A stretch of 60,000 nucleotides of DNA from Cristatella mucedo. Its lineage: Eukaryota; Bryozoa; Phylactolaemata; Cristatellidae. Both the position numbers and the translations under genes were made by a program. Shown in pieces: positions 45,260 through 56,165 of the stretch. The stretch is taken from positions 703,001-763,000 of the forward strand of contig WPIO01000087.1 of assembly GCA_009760855.2 (NCBI GenBank), given 5' to 3'. The notes below the pieces were generated by a model. That model ran no database searches. It was not told the DNA's origin and was given only the letters and a program-made list of their open reading frames with translations. The first letter of the stretch is position 1; each line of letters begins with the position of its first letter.

Positions 45260-47172
45260 AATAATAATAATAATAATATTCCACTTGATAAAGCGCCCTC
45301 AGAGAACTTAATCTCTTTCTAGGCGCTTTACATTTGCTGCAAAGTGATACGCAATAGAATAGTAAGTAAAATCATGCTTGAAAAACAAACAAAATGAATG
45401 ACATGGTTAGGGGTTACATGCACTGGGTCAGCATGCAAATGTGGTTAGTGGCAGCATGCACAGTGTCAGCACGCATAAGCACATCGAGGACGAATCACAA
45501 GGACCCACTAAATGCTGTCCTAAATAGGTATGTTTTTAAGTTTCTTTTAAATGTGGTCAGGTCAGGGGATGTTCTGATGCAGGTCGGGAGGGAGTTCCAG
45601 GCTGTGGGAGCATACGAGCTAAATGCACGGTCTCCAAAGGATTTAAGGTTTGTACGAGGTATTTCTAGACTGTTGGATTCCGAAAAGCAAGTGGTACGAT
45701 GCTTTGCCTGGTGGGGTAGTATATCTGACAGATAGGCTGGAGCCATAGAATGAAGAGACCTAAAAGTGAGCGACAAAACCTTGAAGTCAATCCGTTGCTT
45801 GGCTGGTAACCAGTGCAGGTCGGCGAGAAGTGGAGTAATGTGGCAACTGCAACGCTCACGACAGACAAGCCTAGCTGCAGAGTTTTGCACCAGCTGCAAT
45901 CGCCTGATCGCACATGCTGGTAGGCCAGTAAGCAGTGAGTTGCAGAAGTCGAGACGAGATGTCACGAATGCATGGACCAACTTGGACGTGGTATCCTTAT
46001 CTAAACAAGCCCTAATTTTAGCAATGTTATGAAGCTGAAAATAGGCTGATTTGACTGTGGAGCTGAAGTGGTCGTCTAACGAGAGGTCGCTTTGGAATAT
46101 GACACCTAGATTTCGAGCTGATGCAACTGGAGATATGCTGGCAGAGCCAATTTTGAAAGTCAGCCTTTCCAATCGTTTTAGTTTTAGAAAATTTGCTGCC
46201 ATCCATGTGCGGATGTCATCAATGCATGCAGCAAGTGAGTTGAGAGAATTTGAGGTGCTCGAAGGCTGGGAGGGATCAAAGCAAAGGTACAACTGAGTGT
46301 CATCCGCATAGAAGTGAAAGCCTAGATTGTGCTTGGCAATCACATCAGCAAGAGGGAGAGTATAAACGGTGAAAAGGACCGGACCTAGCACAGAGCCCTG
46401 AGGTACTCCATATTTTAGAGGTACTTCAGATGATCTTTGTCCATTCACGTCAACACTCTGGAGTCTCCCACTGAGATAGGACCTGAACCACTGCAGAGCA
46501 GTGCCAGTGATGCCCAGGCGAGATGAGAGGCGCTCTAGAAGTACTTTGTGATCGATGGTATCAAAAGCTGCCGAAAGATCGAGCAAAACAAGCAGAGACA
46601 CTCTACCCATGTCTGCATTCCTAAGTAAGTCGTTGTATACCCGAAGCAATGCTGACTCTGTGGAGTGATTAGCTCTAAAGCCAGACTGGAACTTACTAGC
46701 AAGGTGTGAGGTTTCGATATACGAGTTCAGCTGGTCTGCCACGACCCGTTCCAGTGTCTTTGATAGGAATAGTAGAAGGGAGACTGGGCGGTAGTTGCTT
46801 AAGTTCTCTTGGTCTAGTGTAGCTTTCTTGAGAAGTGGCCTGACTACAGCTTTTTTGAAAGGTGCTGGGACCTGACCTGAGGCTAATGACATGTTAATGA
46901 TGTTGGTTATGCATGGCAGCAGCAGATCAATGCAACGTAGGAGCAGGACAGTGGGAATAGGGTCCAGTGGACTTGCTGTCTTCTTTGATTGAGATACGAG
47001 CTTTAGGACTACATCACTAGTGACCTGTTTAAATGCAGACATTGAGGCGCAGCCAGGAACCGAGGAACAGCATTCTAGTGGGAAGGTTGTCATCGCAGGG
47101 ATGGATTCCCTGATTTTGTCTATCTTCTGCACAAAGAATCGAGAGAAGCGATCGGCTAGATCATCACAAGTA
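45260..47172 (-). mobile_element. LINE-A copy with 545-codon RT frame (left arm of inverted pair)
   Basis: Minus strand; ATT tail at 45261-45281, ORF stop at 45495, frame open to 47172. It contains the N-terminal RT region (FKKAVVRPLLKKATLDQENL, NYRPVSLLLFLSKTLERVVAD), SGFRANHSTESALLRVYNDL, LLDLSAAFDTIDH, GVPQGSVLGPVLF, the intact catalytic FYADDTQLY, and the C-terminal region ending AFSGSL. Compared with the copies at 21418 and 47405 it lacks about 16 residues after MAANFLKL (in frame). No apurinic-type endonuclease is present, so it is 5'-truncated. This is the most complete RT in the window. Confidence 0.93.
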
Positions 47173-47404
47173 TGAAGTATGAATGAAGTAGTATTGATGA
47201 AGTCTCGGCGCTCGGCGCTCTGTGTCGGTCTCTGGCGAGCTCCTCTTGCTCCAGCCGAAGCCTTGCGGCCTCAAGCTCAGCCTCCTCATCCGACAACCAC
47301 GAGAATGACGTCAGTATGAATTCGTATCGCAGCTTGTGGTGGTCTTGCTTTACTTCTGAAGGCTCTTCACCCGAAACGTGTGTCGCGTTATCGCCCAGAC
47401 ACAC
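47173..47404 (-). other. spacer between the two LINE-A copies, with a short ORF
   Basis: About 235 bp not shared by the arms. A minus frame (47156-47404) includes a charged helical segment DEEAELEAARLRLEQEEL, coiled-coil-like, followed by ARDRHRAPSAETSS. It may be a scrap of another retroelement or host exon; no assignment. A tgacgtca palindrome lies at 47309-47316. Confidence 0.5.
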
Positions 47405-49385
47405 TGGCGCATTATCCTTGTGATGATCTAGCCGATCGCTTCTCTCGATTCTTTGTGCAGAAGATAGACAAGATCAGGGAATCCATCCCTGCGATGACAA
47501 CCTTCCCACTAGAATGCTGTTCCTCGGTTCCTGGCTGTGCCTCAATGTCTGCATTTAAGCAGGTCACTAGTGATCTAGTCCTAAAGCTCGTATCTCAATC
47601 AAAGAAGACAACAAGTCTTCTGGACCCTATTCCCACTGTCCTGCTCCTACGTTGCATTGATCTGCTGCTGCTATGCATAACTAACATCATTAATATGTCA
47701 TTAGCCTCAGATCAGCTCCCAGCACCTTTCAAAAAAGCTGTAGTCAGGCCACTTCTCAAGAAAGCTACACTAGACCAAGAGAACTTAAGCAACTACCGCC
47801 CAGTCTCCCTTCTACCATTCCTATCAAAGACACTGGAACGGGTCGTGGCAGACTAGCTGAACTCCTATATCGAAAACTCACACCTGGCTAGTAAGTTCCA
47901 GTCTGGCTTTAGAGCTAATCACTCCACAGAGTCAGCAGTGGTTCGGGTATACAACGACCTATTTAAGAATGTAGACATGGGTAGAGTGTCTCTGCTTGTT
48001 TTGCTCGATCTTTCGGCAGCTTTTGATACCATCGATCACAAAGTTCTTCTAGAGCGCCTCTCATCTCGCCTTGGCATCACTGGCACTGCTCTGCAGTGGT
48101 TCAGGTCCTATCTCAGTGGGAGACTCCAGAGTATTGACGTGAATGGACAAAGATCATCTGAAGTACCTCTAAAATATGAAGTACCTAAGGGCTCTGTGCT
48201 AGGTCCGGTCCTCTTCACCATTTATACTCACCCTCTTGCTGATGTGATTGCCAAGCACAATCTAGGCTTTCACTTCGATGAGGATGAAACTCAGTTGTAC
48301 CTTTGCTTTGATCCCTCCCAGCCTTCGAGCACCTCAAACTCTCTCAACTCACTTGCTGCATGCATTGATGACATCTGCACATGGATGGCAGCAAATTTTC
48401 TAAAACTAAACGATGATAAAACTAACTTACTAGTTATCGGCAAACCCAGTGTGATTCAGAAATTGGAAAGGCTGAATTTCAAAATTGGCTCTGCCAGCAT
48501 ATCTCCTGTCGAATCAGCTCGAAATCTAGGTGTCATATTCCAAAGCGACCTCTCGTTAGACGATCACAGCAGCTCCACAGTCAAATCTGCCTATTTTCAG
48601 CTTCATAACATTGCTAAAATTAGGGCTTGTTTAGATAAGGATACCACGTCCAAGTTGGTCCATGCATTCGTGACATCCCGTCTTGACTTCTGCAACTCAC
48701 TGCTTACTGGCCATAGCAGCATGGGCGATCAGGTGATTGCAGCTGGTGCAAAACTCTGCAGCTAGGCTTGTCTGTCGTGAGCGTCCCAGTTGCCACATTA
48801 CTCCACTTCTCGCCGACCTGCATTGGCTACCAGTCAAGCAACGGATTGACTTCAAGGTTTTGTCGCTCACTTTTAGGTCTCTTCATTCTATGGCTCCAGC
48901 CTATCTTTCAGATATACTACCCCATCAGGCCAAGCATCGTACCAGTCGCTTTTCGGAATCCAACAGTCTGGAAATACCTCGTACAAACCTCAAATCCTTT
49001 GGAGACTGTGCATTTAGCTCGTATGCTCCCAAAGCCTGGAACTCCCTCCCGACCTGCGTCAGAACATCCCCTGACCTGACCACATTTAAAAGAAACTTAA
49101 AAACACACCTATTCAGGACAGCATTTAGTGGGCCCCTGTGATTCGTCCTTGATGTGCTTATGCGTGCTGACACTGTGCATGCTGCCACTAACCACATTTG
49201 CATGCTGACCCTGTGCATGTCACCCCTAACCATATTATTCATTTTGTTTGTTTTTCAAGCATGATTTTACTTACTATTCTATCGCATATCACTTTGCAAC
49301 AACTGTAAAGCGCCTAGAAAGAGATTAAGTTCTCTGAGGGCGCTTTATCAAGTGCAATATTATTATTATTATTATATTATTATTC
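47405..49385 (+). mobile_element. LINE-A copy, mutated (right arm of inverted pair)
   Basis: Plus strand from CDDLADRFSRFFVQKIDKIR codons to the ATT tail at 49360-49384. Same span of RT as the left arm. Breaks: an in-frame stop right after ERVVAD near 47855, a frameshift near 48715 (ORFs 47938-48765 and 48737-49141), and the catalytic YADD replaced by DEDE near 48270, which would abolish polymerase activity. It keeps the NDDKTNLLVIGKPSVIQ segment missing from the left arm. Confidence 0.93.
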
Positions 49386-50908
<1,523 letters not shown>

Positions 50909-51102
50909 CGCGGCGGAGGGCTCAGTCAATCTCGGCCCTGGATGCAGGCAAAGCCCTGCGAGGCTCCCAGGTGGCCACGCAAGACTCGCTGTCGCTCCAG
51001 AGCTGGAACGGCGGTGTCCTCGACCTTGAAAGGGACGCGACTACGCTCGCCTTTCTCAGCTTTTCCGTTGTTCAACCGCTGGCTTTTCTTGCATTTCTCA
51101 GC

Positions 51103-51122
51103 AGAATATTCTGGAATATTCT
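51103..51122. promoter_or_regulatory. perfect four-unit heat-shock element inside a 28-bp palindrome
   Basis: Four alternating 5-bp units AGAAT, ATTCT, GGAAT, ATTCT, exactly the nGAAnnTTCn array bound by HSF trimers. The flanks extend the symmetry to 51099-51126 (cagcagaatattc / gaatattctgctg). No heat-shock gene is visible next to it, and the nearest candidate ORF is at 51692-51925. Confidence 0.6.
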
Positions 51123-51126
51123 GCTG

Positions 51127-51691
51127 GCAAAGCAGCAGGCCAAAGCAGGAGGCGTCGGCCGCCCCATACATCAGTAATCAAACGCAGGCCCCGAGGAGAC
51201 GTCACGAAGACGGCTAGGTCAGCGGCCAAAGCAGACACCGAGAGCGCGCCGTGTTGATCGGTTAGCCGCGCTTGAAGGGTTCAGCCGCTAGCTGGCGCAT
51301 CAAGGGGCTGCATCACCGAATTGAAGAGTACGGGTAACAGAGGGTCCCCCCTGACGCACGTCTGCTGCCGCAGGAAGCGGAACAATGATGGCATCGCCTT
51401 GCCGAAGCGAGATGGACGACTCCTCGTAATGTAACGTAAAGCATCGCATATGTACACTGTGCCGCCAGCTCTTCCGATCCTCGTCGCCTAGCTTTGCCTC
51501 TAGACAAACTCACGTCCTCAGGGAACTGCGTCTAGAATGTTCGTGTTCGCGAAATCTCGTGCTCACTATCGACTCGTCGCATTCACGAACTTGACATTTG
51601 CCAAGAAGAAGCTGCCCATGCACTTTGCGCCATTCGTCGGTACTGTAAGAATGTAAGAATTGTCCATATTCTTGTAATCATATATTTATTT
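51127..51691. other. unassigned stretch
   Basis: No gene recognised. An AATAAA on the minus strand lies at 51685-51690, just beyond the stop of the ORF at 51692. Confidence 0.4.
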
Positions 51692-51925
51692 TCATATATT
51701 ATAATATATATATACTCCTGACTTCTCCTCCGTACATGTAATCACCAACTGATTGACAAGCATCTTCTCCAGGGTATGGTGCAAAGCGCTTCGCTTTAGT
51801 TCCCTTTCGATGCTGGAGTAAACAGCTAATACGGCGTCATCTGCTTGTACATTGCGCTCACTTCCTGCAACGGGCACTGCGCAAGCGGCTATAAGAAGGC
51901 ATAGTCTGGCACAGAGCCAGGTCAT
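51692..51925 (-). CDS. candidate small secreted protein, 77 residues
   Basis: ATG at 51925 with G at -3. The N-terminus MTWLCARLCLLIAACAVPVAG looks like a signal peptide with likely cleavage after VAG. The mature part is SERNVQADDAVLAVYSSIE, a dibasic KR in ELKRSALHH, an amphipathic HHTLEKMLVNQL stretch, one Cys and a Tyr-rich end. The stop is followed within a few bases by AATAAA (51685-51690). The layout recalls a peptide-hormone precursor, but I recognise no family and the ORF may be an exon that continues by splicing. Parts of its DNA recur near 37665-37740, so it could lie in a repeat. Real coding status is uncertain. Confidence 0.35.
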   Translation of the reverse strand: MTWLCARLCLLIAACAVPVAGSERNVQADDAVLAVYSSIERELKRSALHHTLEKMLVNQLVITCTEEKSGVYIYYNI

Positions 51926-51961
51926 TTCCTGATCACTTCCTGCTGCGGGCACAGAGCCCAT

Positions 51962-53699
51962 AGCAACAAGTGAGCTGGCTGCATGAATAAGCGACGCAAA
52001 ACTAGCGAACGAAAACGCTACAATATGTGATGAAGATAGTTATGATAATGATAAATGTTATCATACAACGCGTCAATTTGCAACGAATCAATTCAGTCTT
52101 GAAGTTCGCTGAAGTTAGCAGCAGCACTGGCAGTCAGCTGCTGTGTTTGGCAGCTAATGAGCAGTCTCGGTAAACAAAACTACAAAGCAGAAGCCAATTG
52201 GTTCAAGTCCTCCGGTGTGCTGCTAATAATCCGTACACTCTCTGCTAATTCAGCTGCAATTGAATTAATCTTTTTCCAAAAAATTACGTTATCCATGCTA
52301 ATGGCTGCGCGTGTCTTCTGAGAAATTAGCTGCATGCACCGTTGAGACCCATTTGATAAAGTGGTTCCCAACCTCAACCAGATTAACCTGTTTGTACACT
52401 GCCACCGACCTCTGCAATTTAACTGTACGCAAGTACGCAAGTTCCACAACCGTACGGAAGTCGCAGGTGATTTTCTAGCCAGTGATGACCCCTGCTAGGA
52501 TTTTCGGCAGCCCAGTATGCACATTTAAATGTTAGTGGCATAATTTTCAAATCGCAGGAACATTGAAGCAAATCTCAACATACATGAAAGTGGAGTTAAA
52601 AGATGCACCGAAGTGAAACGAGTGAGAATATGCAAGTATGAAGTCTGAACCGAGGGAGAATATGCAAATATAAAGTCCTCCCTTTCTTTGATACGGTATT
52701 AACACAAGAAAAAAACAAGACAGTCATTTTATGTTCATGTATGAATCTTTTTTGATAAAGAAGAGTTGGGCGCACCGAATGTATGCACGACTATGGCAGG
52801 TAGCGTGAGACTAATACAGCTGGATAAAGTACGACCTGCCGACGCGCTGAGCGTACAAACCTGCTATGAATGGGAAGCGCTCAAGGGAGCGAAATTAAAC
52901 CAAACAGGAGGATGGAGAGCTTCGTAATATTCACGGTCGTCTAATGTGTGATATTTAAACAAATAGACTAAAAATGGGGCTACATAGCATGGGGCTTCTG
53001 AGGCAAAGCTAATAGGAGACCTTCTTCGGGTGCAACAATGAAAAAAACTGAATAAGGCACAAGCAAGCATCGCGCTACTCGCGTTCAACGTATGTACAAT
53101 TTTACTTTGAGCGCAGACAGCGAAGGTTATTTAATTAGAAGCTAACACGTGTTGCGCTTACGAGGCTCAAGCGATACATGAAACTCGCCCTTGACGCGCC
53201 TTGCTCCCTGTTAAGCTAGTGGGTGTCCACCTTAGTCAGAATCAAGTGGAATTTAATCATAGGTAGAGCAGTAACAGAGCAGTAGGCCCATGTATGTGGC
53301 ATAAAGACTCACAGGTCAGGCCTGAAAATGTAAAGAGAGAACCGAAGTGAGATGACCGCCTTCTCACGCAGGGATTAGAGAAGCTTACTATAACAAAGTG
53401 CAGATCCCCACGGGCACGATTGACTTCGCCAAAATGGCTGTAATTAAGCAAAATCTTTTGCCTAGCAAATAAACTGAAGATGATCTTTGCAAATCAGCAT
53501 TCGCACGAGAGTACCAAACTCCAATCAAACCGTTTGCTATCAATGGCAATAGGCAAATTCGTTGGATGACGTGCAATAAACTCCAGTCGAGATGAAGTGA
53601 GATATGTTTCGTTGCCTGATTTTCATCCTTAAAGCTGTCTCGATCAGCATTATGGTCAAACGGTAGTCTATCTTTTTATCTTAGCCCGACAGCTGTCTC
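51962..53699. other. unassigned stretch
   Basis: AT-rich. An 89-codon minus frame (52180-52449) with an acceptor-like aaattgcag at its start has a helical C-terminal half but no known domain. Nothing else is supported. Confidence 0.35.
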
Positions 53700-53830
53700 G
53701 TTCTTTAAGGTGCTCGCCCCAACCGAGGTCAGGCTGACGGTCGTGAGCTCGAGCCCGGACGCATATGTGCAGCCCCTGAATAGAGATTCTTTTGGAGCGC
53801 TGTGCAAATGATTGATATATATTATATATT
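53700..53830 (+). mobile_element. SINE2
   Basis: Plus strand: head aaggtgctcgccccaaccga, B-box gagctcgagccc, then cccctgaatagagattc and ttttggagcgctgtgcaaat, the LINE-A-type hairpin with T/A-rich end. Confidence 0.8.
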
Positions 53831-54613
53831 TATTCTTTGGAAATTCCATCGGTAAAAATGTTATGGTGGGGCATCACAAACTAACCAAGAGAGCCGCGAA
53901 TCTTGGCCGTCTTGGCATCGCGAGTAAGCACGCGGCTCAGTGTCCGTTGTAGTCATTGCTCGGGATTTGTCGGAGCCGTTTCTCAGCCCTTTTGAAGAAA
54001 ACAAAAGTTGGGTGTCCGCTGAGACCATTTGAGCTCTGCATGTCACAGGCCCGACGCAGATTTAATAGCATAAGCCTGGCTCTCGCATAAGAGTTACAAA
54101 ACAAGACGAACCAACCAAAGTGCGAAATTCAGGATGCAGAACATCAAGTTGGTTCATCAAAGGGAATTGCAAGATCACCAAGTACGAGGAAGAAACGTCT
54201 GCAGGTGGTGAACAGGTCTAAAGTAGATGACGCTGCTGCCGCATTGAAACACTGCTACTTGAGCTATACAAGCTCATCATTAGAAGTTGAATCGTCGACT
54301 CTGTGAAAGCCTCTCTGGAGTACGCCAGTACGGGTCATTTGAATCGCTTGCGCCAGCATACATATCCTCCCTCCTCGACCGAAGATCCTCCGCTGATCCG
54401 CCCCTCGCACAGCCCGCTCCTCGGCGTCCGGTCGTCTCGCCGCTCGTCTCACGAATTTAAAATCATCTGGTCATTATGCCTTTGTGTTCACAAAAAGTCT
54501 GGAGCACGCTTCGGTTTGCCTCACCACCTGCAATTAATTTCCATCTTTTAATAATTGGCGAAAAATTCTGCCCTGCTCCATTTTCCCTTCGCCCTAAAGG
54601 ACTTGCCTTTCGT
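53831..54613. other. unassigned stretch
   Basis: No gene or repeat recognised; short frames only. Confidence 0.4.
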
Positions 54614-54902
54614 GATTCCGTGCTTTACCTGATATAGTAGGCATGATCCCGTGCTTTACCTGATATAGTAGGCATGATCCCGTGCTTTACCTGATATAGT
54701 AGGCATGATCCCGTGCTTTACCTGATATAGTAGGCATGATCCCGTGCTTTACCTGATATAGTAGGCATGATCCCGTGCTTTACCTGATATAGTAGGCATG
54801 ATCCCGTGCTTTACCTGATATAGTAGGCATGACTCCGTGCTTTACCTGATATAGTAGGCATGATCCCGTGCTTTACCTGATATAGTAGGCATGATTCCGT
54901 GC
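54614..54902. repeat. 31-bp minisatellite, 9 units plus a partial
   Basis: Unit: gat(c/t)ccgtgc followed by tttacctgatatagtaggca and t. Nine complete copies end at 54892, then a 10-base partial. Internal units are nearly identical; the first unit and the terminal partial carry attccg and the eighth carries actccg. The direct abutment of units with no spacers excludes a CRISPR-like array. Confidence 0.98.
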
Positions 54903-55384
54903 AAGTTGCTCATTAGGATTCGTACTAAACGGCGGCCTGATTTCCATCTTCTGCATTTGTGTGCTCAGGCGTAAGCATGATATTCTTTGCTTTTAGCTGC
55001 ATGTCTAAGTGTGGCATTATGCATGTTATTAACCTCATGGTTTTGGTAGTGCTGTTGTGAATAATAAAGCATCTCGTAAGATACCTATAGTAGTAGAGCC
55101 TAATCTAGGTATGATTATATAACCAAATAAATACTGCTAAGTCAGTTAGTGATGAATATTACAGTAGGAGGAAAATTTCGCAAGCAAATCTAAGTTAAAG
55201 AAATATTCCGCTATTAAGAAACATAGTGTTTTCTTCAAAGAAGAAGGTTTTGTGACACCACTTGGTAGAGAGCTAGTCTTGAAATGCACACAAGCTCAAT
55301 ATAGGTCTCCAAAGAAAGATATTATAATCATAATATAATTTTTGCTATGCCATAGCTAAATTAAATTGCTATTCAGATGTTATA
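54903..55384. other. unassigned AT-rich stretch
   Basis: Nothing recognised. Confidence 0.4.
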
Positions 55385-55915
55385 ATAATAAAAATCATAA
55401 ATTTGATGTATCAATCTCAGTGAGCTCAATCTTTTGCTCGGCACTTTAGTTTTCTGCAAATGAAGTGCGATCTAAAGGTTGGTGGCAGAATGCTCAATAA
55501 ACAACAAGAACAACATGGTTAGAGTTGACATATACTGGGTCAGCATGCAAATATGGTTAGTGGCAGAATGCACGGTGTCAGCACGCATAAGCACATAAAA
55601 GACGAATCACAAGGATCACTAAAGTCTGTGATGTAAAGGTGCATTTTTAGTTTCATTTTAAATGCACAAAAGTCAGGAGATGTCTTGACGCAAGTCGGAG
55701 TGACTTCTAGGCTTTGGGAGCATACGAACTAAAGGCAGGGTCTCCAAAGGATTTGAGATTGGTATGAGGTGTAGGTAAAAAGTTAGATTCCGAAAAGCAG
55801 ATGATGCGATGCTTGGCTTGGTGGAGGAGAAATATGATTAGTAGGCTGGAGCCAAACAATAAAGGGACCTAAAAGTGAGTGACAACACCTTGAAATCGAT
55901 GCTACAATGGGCTAA
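55385..55915 (-). mobile_element. LINE-A 3' fragment, old
   Basis: Minus strand: AATAATAAA tail, diverged hairpin, gacatatactgggtcagcat UTR and the C-terminal codons as far as the region reading QRIDFKVLS in good copies. Among the most diverged copies here. Confidence 0.8.
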
Positions 55916-55984
55916 ACGTGGCTAGTGCATATATTCAATGTAGGCTAGTCTACTTTATTGCCATAAGGAGGCAAAGAGTGAGTA

Positions 55985-56165
55985 CAGCTCTAGCCGTAAT
56001 GGCTCACTAGGTAAGCGGGTTGCTTTTCATGACCTTGTCCCGAGGTCGTGGGTTCGAATCCTGGGGTGGGAGATATTTATCGCCACTGCAAGTGATGGTG
56101 ATAGCCGTCAAAGCTCTTCTGTTGCTATACAAAAAGAGGCTGTTGAATCAGCTTGTATTTATATA
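55985..56165 (+). mobile_element. SINE1, near-complete
   Basis: Plus strand. A-box-like tggctcactaggtaagcggg, hairpin catgaccttg/cgaggtcgtg, consensus B-box ggttcgaatcc at 56051-56061, linker gggagatatttatcgcc, body, and the end ttgaatcagcttgta. Confidence 0.87.

Noticed and set aside
52180-52449. 89-codon minus frame with an acceptor-like start
   Set aside because: The C-terminal half is helical in character but no family is recognised, and the frame precedes the acceptor.
54614-54902. CRISPR-like array
   Set aside because: The units abut with no unique spacers; it is a minisatellite in an animal genome.
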